From: Actinomycetes bacterium
Lineage (GTDB): Bacteria; Actinomycetota; Actinomycetes; Actinomycetales; Microbacteriaceae
DNA length: 6,745 nt
Direction: 5' to 3'
Assembly (NCBI GenBank): GCA_023450335.1
Contig: JAEXHA010000060.1
Span: 1 to 6,745, forward strand
Made by a program: the position numbers and the translations under genes
Notes under the pieces: generated by a model
Database searches by the model: none
What the model saw: only the letters and a program-made list of their open reading frames with translations
What the model was told of the DNA's origin: nothing
Shown here: piece by piece, positions 1 to 5,082 of the stretch
Numbering within the stretch: the stretch's first letter is position 1
Layout of the letters: every line of letters begins with the position of its first letter

Positions 1-42
1 TCCATCCACCGGCCTCCATCCACCGGCATCCACCCACCGGCA
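1..42. repeat. 14-bp tandem repeat, three copies, upstream of the GH51 gene
   Basis: Three adjacent 14-bp units are seen at 1-14 (TCCATCCACCGGCC), 15-28 (TCCATCCACCGGCA) and 29-42 (TCCACCCACCGGCA). They differ by one or two bases, and a partial copy (CATCCATCG) follows. The array may continue beyond the left edge. It lies 26 bp before the arabinofuranosidase start, so it is either the tail of an intergenic region or the 5' leader of that gene. No promoter or LacI-type operator was found in these first 67 bases. The function is unknown; slippage-generated repeat is the simplest reading. Confidence 0.75.
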
Positions 43-67
43 CATCCATCGCAGAAACGGACCGCAC

Positions 68-1588
68 ATGACCGACGCCGCCGCGCGCCTCGACCTCCGC
101 GCCGAGATCGCCGACATCGACCGGCGCCTGTTCGGCGGGTTCGTCGAACACCTCGGCCGGCACATCTACGACGGCATCCATGAGCCCGGGCACCCGACCG
201 CCGACGCCGACGGGTTCCGCACCGACGTCATCGAGCTCGTGAAGCAGCTCGGCGTCTCCACGATCCGCTACCCCGGCGGCAACTTCGTCTCCGGATACAG
301 ATGGGAAGACGGCATCGGTCCGGTCCAGACGCGACCGCGCCGCCTCGACCTGGCGTGGCACTCCACCGAGATCAACCAGGTCGGGCTGCACGAGTTCACC
401 ACATGGCTCGACAAGGTCGGCAGCGACCTCATGCTCGCCGTCAACCTCGGCACGCGCGGCACGGCCGAGGCCCTCGACCTGCTCGAGTACGCCAACGCCG
501 ACGCCGACACCGACTGGACCCGGCAGCGCGCCGCGAACGGGCGGGCCGAGCCCTTCGGCGTGAAGATGTGGTGCCTCGGCAACGAGATGGACGGGCCCTG
601 GCAGGTCGGCCACCGGGGCGCCGACGACTACGGCAAGCTCGCCTCACGCACCGCGAAGGCGATGCGCATGCTCGACCCGGGTCTCGAACTCGTCGTCTGC
701 GGATCGTCGGGCAGCGGCATGCCGACCTTCGGATCGTGGGAGCGCACCGTGCTCGAGCACACCTTCGACGACGTCGACTACATCTCGTGCCACTCCTACT
801 ACCAGGAGCACGGCGGCGACGCGCAGGAGTTCCTCGCCTCGGGGGTCGACATGGCGCGCTTCATCGAGTCGGTCGTCGCGATCGCCGACAGCGTCGCGGC
901 CACCAAGAAGCGCGCCAAGCGCATCATGATCTCGTTCGACGAGTGGAACATCTGGTACCTGCACAACGAGGCCGGCGGTCAGGACGACAAGCCCCGCGAA
1001 CCCGGCTGGCCGGTCGCGCCGCGTCTGCTCGAAGACCGGTACCACGTGCTCGACGCGGTCGTGTTCGGCGACCTGCTCATCACGCTGCTGCAGCACGCCG
1101 ACCGCGTGCGCTCCGCCTCGCTCGCGCAGCTGGTCAACGTCATCGCGCCGATCATGACCGAGCCGGGTGGTCCGACGTGGAAGCAGACGACCTTCTTCCC
1201 GTTCTCGATCACCTCGCGCCTCGCGGGGGAGCGCGCTGTGCGTGTGCAGGTCGATGCCGGCACATTCGCCAGTAGCAGGTTCGGCCAGGTCGCCTGCGTC
1301 AACGCGGTCGCCACGGTCGACGACGACGGCGTCTCGCTGTTCATCGTCAACCGATCGACGGTGGATGCCACCCATCTGCGCCTCGATCCGGCCGACGTGA
1401 CGCAGGTGTTCGGCCGCGACCTCACCGTCGTCGAGTCGCACCTGCTGCACGACGACGACCTGTATGCGGCGAACTCACTCGAAGACCCGGAGCGCATCGG
1501 TGTGCGCCCCGCCGATGCGGCCGTGTCGGACGGACTACTCAATCTCACCCTGCCGGCGGTGTCGTGGGCCGCCGTCCGCCTCGCATGA
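68..1588 (+). CDS. abfA: Intracellular alpha-L-arabinofuranosidase, glycoside hydrolase family 51
   Basis: A 506-residue retaining exo-glycosidase that removes terminal alpha-L-arabinofuranosyl residues from arabino- and arabinoxylo-oligosaccharides. The length matches the family's usual ~500. The N-terminal signature FGGFVEHLGRHIYDGIHEPG is at about 22-41 and RYPGGNF is at 67-73. The acid/base glutamate is E173 in WCLGNEMDGPW. The nucleophile is E292 in SFDEWNIWY. These positions almost coincide with E175 and E294 of the Geobacillus enzyme. The (beta/alpha)8 barrel is followed by the C-terminal beta-sandwich domain (about 385-506). There is no signal peptide, so it should act in the cytoplasm on imported oligosaccharides. 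The ATG at 68 is chosen because the family motif starts about 20 residues later; the ribosome binding site is weak (a GGA around 59-61). Its promoter is not visible and may be upstream with a transporter operon. The next gene has its own promoter region. Confidence 0.95.
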   Translation: MTDAAARLDLRAEIADIDRRLFGGFVEHLGRHIYDGIHEPGHPTADADGFRTDVIELVKQLGVSTIRYPGGNFVSGYRWEDGIGPVQTRPRRLDLAWHSTEINQVGLHEFTTWLDKVGSDLMLAVNLGTRGTAEALDLLEYANADADTDWTRQRAANGRAEPFGVKMWCLGNEMDGPWQVGHRGADDYGKLASRTAKAMRMLDPGLELVVCGSSGSGMPTFGSWERTVLEHTFDDVDYISCHSYYQEHGGDAQEFLASGVDMARFIESVVAIADSVAATKKRAKRIMISFDEWNIWYLHNEAGGQDDKPREPGWPVAPRLLEDRYHVLDAVVFGDLLITLLQHADRVRSASLAQLVNVIAPIMTEPGGPTWKQTTFFPFSITSRLAGERAVRVQVDAGTFASSRFGQVACVNAVATVDDDGVSLFIVNRSTVDATHLRLDPADVTQVFGRDLTVVESHLLHDDDLYAANSLEDPERIGVRPADAAVSDGLLNLTLPAVSWAAVRLA

Positions 1589-1597
1589 CCAGGCTCG

Positions 1598-1609
1598 GGA
1601 AACGCTTGC
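1598..1609. promoter_or_regulatory. LacI-type operator-like site 1 (overlaps the -35)
   Basis: GGAAACGCTTGC fits the CG-centred LacI/CcpA-family pattern GNAANCGNTTNC at every fixed position, centred at 1603/1604. It begins 9 bp after the GH51 stop and overlaps the proposed -35 hexamer, so a bound repressor would block RNA polymerase. That the LacI-family protein at 5079-6110 binds here is inference. Confidence 0.5.
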
Positions 1610-1634
1610 GGAAAGCGTCTTCCGATGCCATGAT
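1606..1634 (+). promoter_or_regulatory. Probable sigma-70-type promoter for the oxidoreductase operon
   Basis: TTGCGG (1606-1611) and CATGAT (1629-1634) are separated by 17 bp. The -10 is preceded by TG one base upstream (1626-1627), an extended -10 arrangement that can compensate for the 3/6 match at -35. Transcription would begin near 1641, leaving a leader of about 48 nt before the GTG start at 1689. The position between LacI-type operator-like sites supports the call. The hexamers are imperfect, so this is a prediction. Confidence 0.5.
1609..1624. promoter_or_regulatory. LacI-type operator-like site 2 (in the promoter spacer)
   Basis: CGGAAAGCGTCTTCCG is an imperfect 16-bp inverted repeat (six of eight pairs match) centred on the CG at 1616/1617. 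It differs at one fixed position from GNAANCGNTTNC. It lies between the proposed -35 and -10. Sites 1 and 2 together can also fold as a stem-loop (1598-1623, loop 1608-1612, one bulged C at 1619). The DNA-binding-site reading is favoured because site 3 has the same core. Confidence 0.35.
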
Positions 1635-1642
1635 GGAGAAAC

Positions 1643-1658
1643 TGGAAAGCGCTTACCA
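1643..1658. promoter_or_regulatory. LacI-type operator-like site 3 (just after the predicted transcription start)
   Basis: TGGAAAGCGCTTACCA is a 16-bp inverted repeat with seven of eight pairs matching, centred on the CG at 1650/1651. It contains a full match to GNAANCGNTTNC (1645-1656). This is the strongest operator in the window, and its place at about +3 to +18 is typical for repression by blocking initiation or early elongation. The likely binder is the repressor encoded at 5079-6110 in the same unit. A global LacI-family regulator is also possible. Confidence 0.65.
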
Positions 1659-1666
1659 CTAGTGGT
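1655..1666. promoter_or_regulatory. Perfect 12-bp palindrome overlapping operator-like site 3
   Basis: ACCACTAGTGGT is a perfect inverted repeat in the leader of the oxidoreductase gene, sharing four bases with the preceding operator-like site. It lacks the central CG of LacI-type sites, so if functional it would bind another dimeric regulator or form a short RNA hairpin. Chance occurrence cannot be excluded. Confidence 0.3.
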
Positions 1667-1676
1667 GACGACGAAC

Positions 1677-1684
1677 GAAGGAAG
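1677..1684 (+). promoter_or_regulatory. Ribosome binding site that fixes the GTG start of the oxidoreductase
   Basis: GAAGGAAG lies 4 bp before the GTG at 1689 and contains a purine-rich AAGGA core. It decides the start: the same frame stays open back to 1464 but would overlap the GH51 gene and run through the promoter region. Confidence 0.8.
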
Positions 1685-1688
1685 CACA

Positions 1689-2888
1689 GTGTCAGAGACG
1701 ACCACCCTGGCCGCCCCCGCGGCATCCACTCGCCCCGGCGTGCGCGAGATCGGCATCATCATGAACGGCGTCTCGGGCCGCATGGGCTACCGTCAGCACC
1801 TCGTGCGTTCGATCCTCGCGATCCGCGATCAGGGGGGCATCGAGCTGCCCGACGGCACCAAGGTCACCGTCAAGCCGCTGCTGGTCGGCCGCAGCGAGGC
1901 CAAGCTCGCCGAGATCGCGGCGCAGCACGGCATCGAGGACTACACGACCGACCTCGACGCAGCCCTGGCCGACCCGCGGTGGGAGATCTACGCCGACTTC
2001 CTCGTGACCAAGGCGCGCGCCGCGGCGCTGCGCAAGGCGATCGCCGCGGGCAAGACCATCTACACCGAGAAGCCCACCGCCGAGTCGGTCGACGAAGCGC
2101 TCGAGCTCGCGAAGCTCGCCGCCGCCGCCGGGGTCAAGACCGGAGTCGTCCACGACAAGCTGTACTTGCCGGGCCTGCTGAAGCTGCGCCGTCTCATCGA
2201 CTCGGGCTTCTTCGGCCGCATCCTCTCGGTGCGCGGCGAGTTCGGCTACTGGGTCTTCGAAGGTGACTGGCAGCCCGCCCAGCGCCCCAGCTGGAACTAC
2301 CGCACCGAAGACGGCGGCGGCATCATCGTCGACATGTTCCCGCACTGGAACTACATCCTCGAGAACCTGTTCGGCGGAGTGAAGTCGGTCTACGCGCAGG
2401 CAGCGGTGCACATCGCCGACCGCTGGGATGAGCGCGGCGAGCACTACGACGCCACCGCCGAAGACGCCGCCTATGGCGTGTTCGAACTCGACGGCGGCGT
2501 CATCGCGCAGATCAACTCGAGCTGGACGACGCGCGTCAACCGCGACGAGCTCGTCGAATTCCACGTCGACGGCACGCACGGCTCTGCCGTGGTGGGTCTG
2601 TTCGGTGCCAAGATCCAGCACCGCAACGCGACGCCCAAGCCGGTGTGGAACCCCGACCTGGCCGACGATCACGACTACGACACCGACTGGGCCGCCGTGC
2701 CCACCAACGAGGTGTTCCAGAACGGGTTCCGCCAGCAGTGGGAGGAGTTCCTCGCCTCGTACGTGCTCGGCACCGAGTACGAGTACGACCTGCTGGCCGG
2801 CGCACGCGGCGTGCTGCTGGCCGAGGCGGGCCTGCAGTCGAGCCGCGAAGGCCGCAAGGTCGAACTGCCGTCGCTGAACCTGGACTGA
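1689..2888 (+). CDS. Gfo/Idh/MocA family NAD(P)-dependent oxidoreductase
   Basis: A 399-residue cytoplasmic dehydrogenase starting at GTG. The N-terminal Rossmann domain begins with IGIIMNGVSGRMG (21-33), a nucleotide-binding loop of the GxxGRMG form also seen in DapB-type reductases, in place of the usual GxGxxG. The family signature EKP is at 127-129; its lysine is the usual catalytic residue. The C-terminal domain carries the GGGxxxDxxxH motif (G209-H219, with D215 and H219), usual for catalysis and substrate binding. The family oxidises or reduces a carbinol of sugars, inositols or glycosides with NAD(P); the substrate cannot be read from the sequence. The first ~18 residues are Ala/Thr/Pro-rich and probably disordered. 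It is the first gene behind the operator-bearing promoter region, and its stop is 2 nt before the next start, so the two are surely cotranscribed and probably translationally coupled. Confidence 0.9.
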   Translation: MSETTTLAAPAASTRPGVREIGIIMNGVSGRMGYRQHLVRSILAIRDQGGIELPDGTKVTVKPLLVGRSEAKLAEIAAQHGIEDYTTDLDAALADPRWEIYADFLVTKARAAALRKAIAAGKTIYTEKPTAESVDEALELAKLAAAAGVKTGVVHDKLYLPGLLKLRRLIDSGFFGRILSVRGEFGYWVFEGDWQPAQRPSWNYRTEDGGGIIVDMFPHWNYILENLFGGVKSVYAQAAVHIADRWDERGEHYDATAEDAAYGVFELDGGVIAQINSSWTTRVNRDELVEFHVDGTHGSAVVGLFGAKIQHRNATPKPVWNPDLADDHDYDTDWAAVPTNEVFQNGFRQQWEEFLASYVLGTEYEYDLLAGARGVLLAEAGLQSSREGRKVELPSLNLD

Positions 2889-2890
2889 CC

Positions 2891-4093
2891 ATGACCGACC
2901 TCACCCTCCTCGCCGCCGACGGCGCCCTCACCCGCACCGCCCTGGTCGACACCTCGGGGTATGCGCGTCCGGCCGGCCCGCTGCGCAGCCGCGTCGCGTA
3001 CGCTGCCGCGCATGTCGTGCCGGTCGTCCACGGTGACAACACCTCCGGTCAGCCCGCACAGATCAACTGGGACGCCACCCTCGCGTTCCGCCGCAACGTG
3101 TACTCGTGGGGTCTGGGCGTCGCCGACGCCATGGACACCGCGCAGCGCAACATGGGTCTGGACGCCGCGGCCACACGTGAACTGATCGCGCGGTCGGCAG
3201 AGGTCGCACGCGAAGAGTCGGGCTCGGTCGTCGTCGGCGTGAACACGGACCACGTCGACGACGACCGCATCACGATCGCGGAGATCGTCGACGCCTACAA
3301 GGAACAGCTGCACTTCGCCGAGGAGCAGGGCGCCGGGCCGGTCATCATGGCCTCGCGTCACCTCGCGCGCGTCGCCGCGTCGGCCGACGACTACCGTCGC
3401 GTGTACAGCCAGGTGCTCGGGGCGGCATCCGTCCCGGTCGTGCTGCATTGGCTCGGCACCGCGTTCGACCCGCAGCTGGAGGGCTACTTCGGCAGCACCG
3501 ACTGGCGCGCGGCCGCCGATGTGCTGCTGGAGATCATCGGCGAGAACGCCGACAAGGTCGCAGGCGTGAAGATGAGCCTGCTCAACGCCGAGTCCGAGGT
3601 GTCGGTGCGGCAGCGCCTGCCCGAGTCGGTGCGCATGTTCACCGGCGACGACTTCAACTACGTCGGGCTCATCGGCGGCGCCGACGTGCCCGAAGCCGTG
3701 CAGCCACCGCGCGACCCCGCGTCGTCGCGACAGCACTCCGACGCGCTGCTGGGCGCGTTCGCCGCGCTGGCCCCGGTCGCGTCGGCGGCCATCCAGGCGC
3801 TGGATGCCGGTGACCCCGACCGCTACCTGGAGATCCTCGAGCCGACCGAGGAGCTCAGCCGCCAGGTGTTCGCCGCACCCACGTTCTACTACAAGACGGG
3901 CGTCGCGTTCCTGTCGTGGCTCAACGGCCACCAGCCGGCCTTCCAGATGGTGGGCGGACTGCACTCGGCGCGGAGCCTGCCCCACCTGTCGCGCATCGTC
4001 GAGCTGGCCAACGCGGCGAAGGCGTTCGAGCGGCCGGCCCTGGCGGCCGAGCGCTGGCACAGCATGCTGCGCCTCAACGGCCTGGACGCCTGA
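2891..4093 (+). CDS. DUF993 protein, dihydrodipicolinate synthase-like aldolase/lyase of unknown substrate
   Basis: A 400-residue protein recognised as DUF993 from its overall pattern: PVVHGDNTSGQPAQINWD (44-61), GVNTDHVDDD (116-125), VVLHWLGTAFDP (183-194), GDDFNY (252-257) and HSDALLGAFAA (282-292). Databases place the family with dihydrodipicolinate synthase/N-acetylneuraminate lyase-type TIM barrels. Those use a lysine Schiff base to make or break a C-C bond with a keto acid. K227 in AGVKMSLLNAE is the likely Schiff-base lysine, by analogy. To my knowledge no DUF993 enzyme has a firmly assigned reaction. The start is the ATG 2 nt after the previous stop; there is no good ribosome binding site, so coupled translation is likely. 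A Pro-rich stretch at about 262-281 looks longer than I recall for the family. Upstream extension of the frame to 2645 lies inside the oxidoreductase gene and is not used. Confidence 0.85.
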   Translation: MTDLTLLAADGALTRTALVDTSGYARPAGPLRSRVAYAAAHVVPVVHGDNTSGQPAQINWDATLAFRRNVYSWGLGVADAMDTAQRNMGLDAAATRELIARSAEVAREESGSVVVGVNTDHVDDDRITIAEIVDAYKEQLHFAEEQGAGPVIMASRHLARVAASADDYRRVYSQVLGAASVPVVLHWLGTAFDPQLEGYFGSTDWRAAADVLLEIIGENADKVAGVKMSLLNAESEVSVRQRLPESVRMFTGDDFNYVGLIGGADVPEAVQPPRDPASSRQHSDALLGAFAALAPVASAAIQALDAGDPDRYLEILEPTEELSRQVFAAPTFYYKTGVAFLSWLNGHQPAFQMVGGLHSARSLPHLSRIVELANAAKAFERPALAAERWHSMLRLNGLDA

Positions 4094-4153
4094 GCCCGGC
4101 CATCTGAACCCGCCGTTCCCGCCACACGACCAGCCCGCAACCCCGACCCACCA

Positions 4154-4183
4154 CCGCCTCACCCGCTCTTCCGCCTCACCCGC
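4154..4183. repeat. 13-bp direct repeat in the DUF993-isomerase spacer
   Basis: CCGCCTCACCCGC occurs at 4154-4166 and again at 4171-4183. The 105-bp spacer (4094-4198) is C-rich on this strand and is the longest non-coding stretch besides 1589-1688. I see no convincing promoter, operator or terminator hairpin in it. C-rich, G-poor RNA of this kind can resemble Rho-loading sequence, but that is speculation. Confidence 0.5.
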
Positions 4184-4187
4184 CGAA

Positions 4188-4192
4188 CGGAG
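4188..4192 (+). promoter_or_regulatory. Ribosome binding site of the isomerase gene
   Basis: CGGAG ends 6 bp before the ATG at 4199. It supports this start and shows that translation here does not depend on coupling to the preceding gene, unlike the DUF993 gene. Confidence 0.7.
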
Positions 4193-4198
4193 TCACCG

Positions 4199-5068
4199 AT
4201 GACCACCCCCGACCCGCGCCTGTCGATCAACCAGGCCACCGTCAAGCACGCTGACCTCGCCACCGCGCTGCGGGTGACCGCCGAGGCGGGCGTGCAGGCC
4301 ATCGGCACGTGGCGCGAGCCGGTGCAGGAGGTCGGGCTGGCCACCGCCGCGCAGATGCTCGCCGACTCGGGACTGCGCCTGACCACCCACTGCCGCGGCG
4401 GGTTCTTCACGCTGCCCGAAGGGCCGGCGCGTCAGGCCGCACTCGACGACAACCGCGTCGCGATCGAAGAGACCGCGACGCTGACCGCCGCCGGCGCGGA
4501 CGGCTCCACAGCCGTGCTCGTACTCGTCGCCGGCGGACTGCCCGAAGGATCGCGTGATCTGGTGGGCGCCCGCGAGCGGGTGCGCGACGCGATCGGCGAG
4601 CTCGCCGTCGATGCGGCCGCCGCCGGGGTCACCCTGGCGATCGAGCCGTTGCATCCCATGTACGCGTCCGACCGCTGTGTCGTGTCGACCCTGAACCAGG
4701 CGCTCGACATCGCCGCCGACTTCGACCCCGCCGTCGTCGGTGTCACCGTCGACACGTTCCACCTGTGGTGGGACCCTGAGGTCCTGGCATCCATCGCCCG
4801 CGCCGGCGCCGAGGGCCGCATCGCGACCTACCAGGTCTGCGACTGGAAGACCCCGCTGCCGGCCGACGTGCTGCTGGGCAGACACTATCCGGGCGACGGG
4901 GTCATCGACTTCGGGCCGATGACCCGCGCGGTCCTGGCCACCGGCTACGACCACGACATCGAGGTCGAGCTGTTCAACGAGGACATCTGGGCCACCGATC
5001 CGCTCGAGGCCGTGCGGCGCACCGCCGCGGGCTTCGCCTCCGCGGTCTCGCCCCACCTCACGGCATAG
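4199..5068 (+). CDS. Xylose-isomerase-like TIM-barrel sugar (phosphate) isomerase/epimerase
   Basis: A 289-residue cytoplasmic protein of the AP-endonuclease-2/xylose-isomerase-like superfamily, which isomerises or epimerises sugars and keto-sugars with a divalent metal. Barrel features: RLSINQATV (7-15) is strand 1, and LTTHCRGGFF (61-70) is an early strand. AIEPLHPMY (147-155) supplies metal ligand E149. VTVDTFHLWWD (182-192) supplies D185 and H188. YQVCDWKTPLP (211-221) is strand 7, and EVELFN (255-260) supplies E257. The usual strand-7 histidine ligand of tagatose-3-epimerase-type enzymes is replaced by Q212. I recall a similar QVCDW motif in related isomerase-like proteins, so this is probably a subfamily trait and not damage. 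GRHYPGDGVIDFGPM (227-241) is the conserved loop following strand 7. Substrate unknown. Located between the putative aldolase and the repressor, it probably processes the same substrate. Confidence 0.88.
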   Translation: MTTPDPRLSINQATVKHADLATALRVTAEAGVQAIGTWREPVQEVGLATAAQMLADSGLRLTTHCRGGFFTLPEGPARQAALDDNRVAIEETATLTAAGADGSTAVLVLVAGGLPEGSRDLVGARERVRDAIGELAVDAAAAGVTLAIEPLHPMYASDRCVVSTLNQALDIAADFDPAVVGVTVDTFHLWWDPEVLASIARAGAEGRIATYQVCDWKTPLPADVLLGRHYPGDGVIDFGPMTRAVLATGYDHDIEVELFNEDIWATDPLEAVRRTAAGFASAVSPHLTA

Positions 5069-5070
5069 AC

Positions 5071-5082
5071 TCACGATCGTGA
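5071..5082. promoter_or_regulatory. Perfect 12-bp palindrome across the repressor start codon
   Basis: TCACGATCGTGA is a perfect inverted repeat that includes the GTG start (5079-5081) of the LacI-family gene. It does not match the operator core found at 1598-1658. It could be an autoregulatory site or a small hairpin hiding the start codon, or chance in GC-rich DNA; GATCG-type words are frequent here. Confidence 0.25.

Noticed and set aside
1598..1623. Rho-independent terminator for the GH51 gene
   Set aside because: A stem-loop is possible but no T-run follows, and the sequence is better explained as operator-like sites overlapping a promoter.
1464..1688. N-terminal extension of the oxidoreductase frame back to 1464
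   Set aside because: It would overlap the GH51 gene by 125 bp and translate the promoter and operator region. The GTG at 1689 has a good ribosome binding site and begins just before the Rossmann fold.
2645..2890. Upstream extension of the DUF993 frame to an ATG at 2645
   Set aside because: It lies wholly inside the oxidoreductase gene and its translation is Arg/Gly/Pro-rich out-of-frame sequence; family homology starts after 2891.
1689..4093. Lysine-pathway DapA/DapB pair
   Set aside because: The oxidoreductase has Gfo/Idh/MocA motifs (EKP, GGGxxxDxxxH) and the neighbour is DUF993, not true DapA. Only the GxxGRMG loop resembles DapB.
1689..5068. C-glycoside deglycosylation operon (oxidoreductase plus TIM-barrel isomerase-like lyase)
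   Set aside because: The gene types partly match, but no small partner subunit of the lyase is present and DUF993 is not part of the described systems, so there is no basis to assign it.
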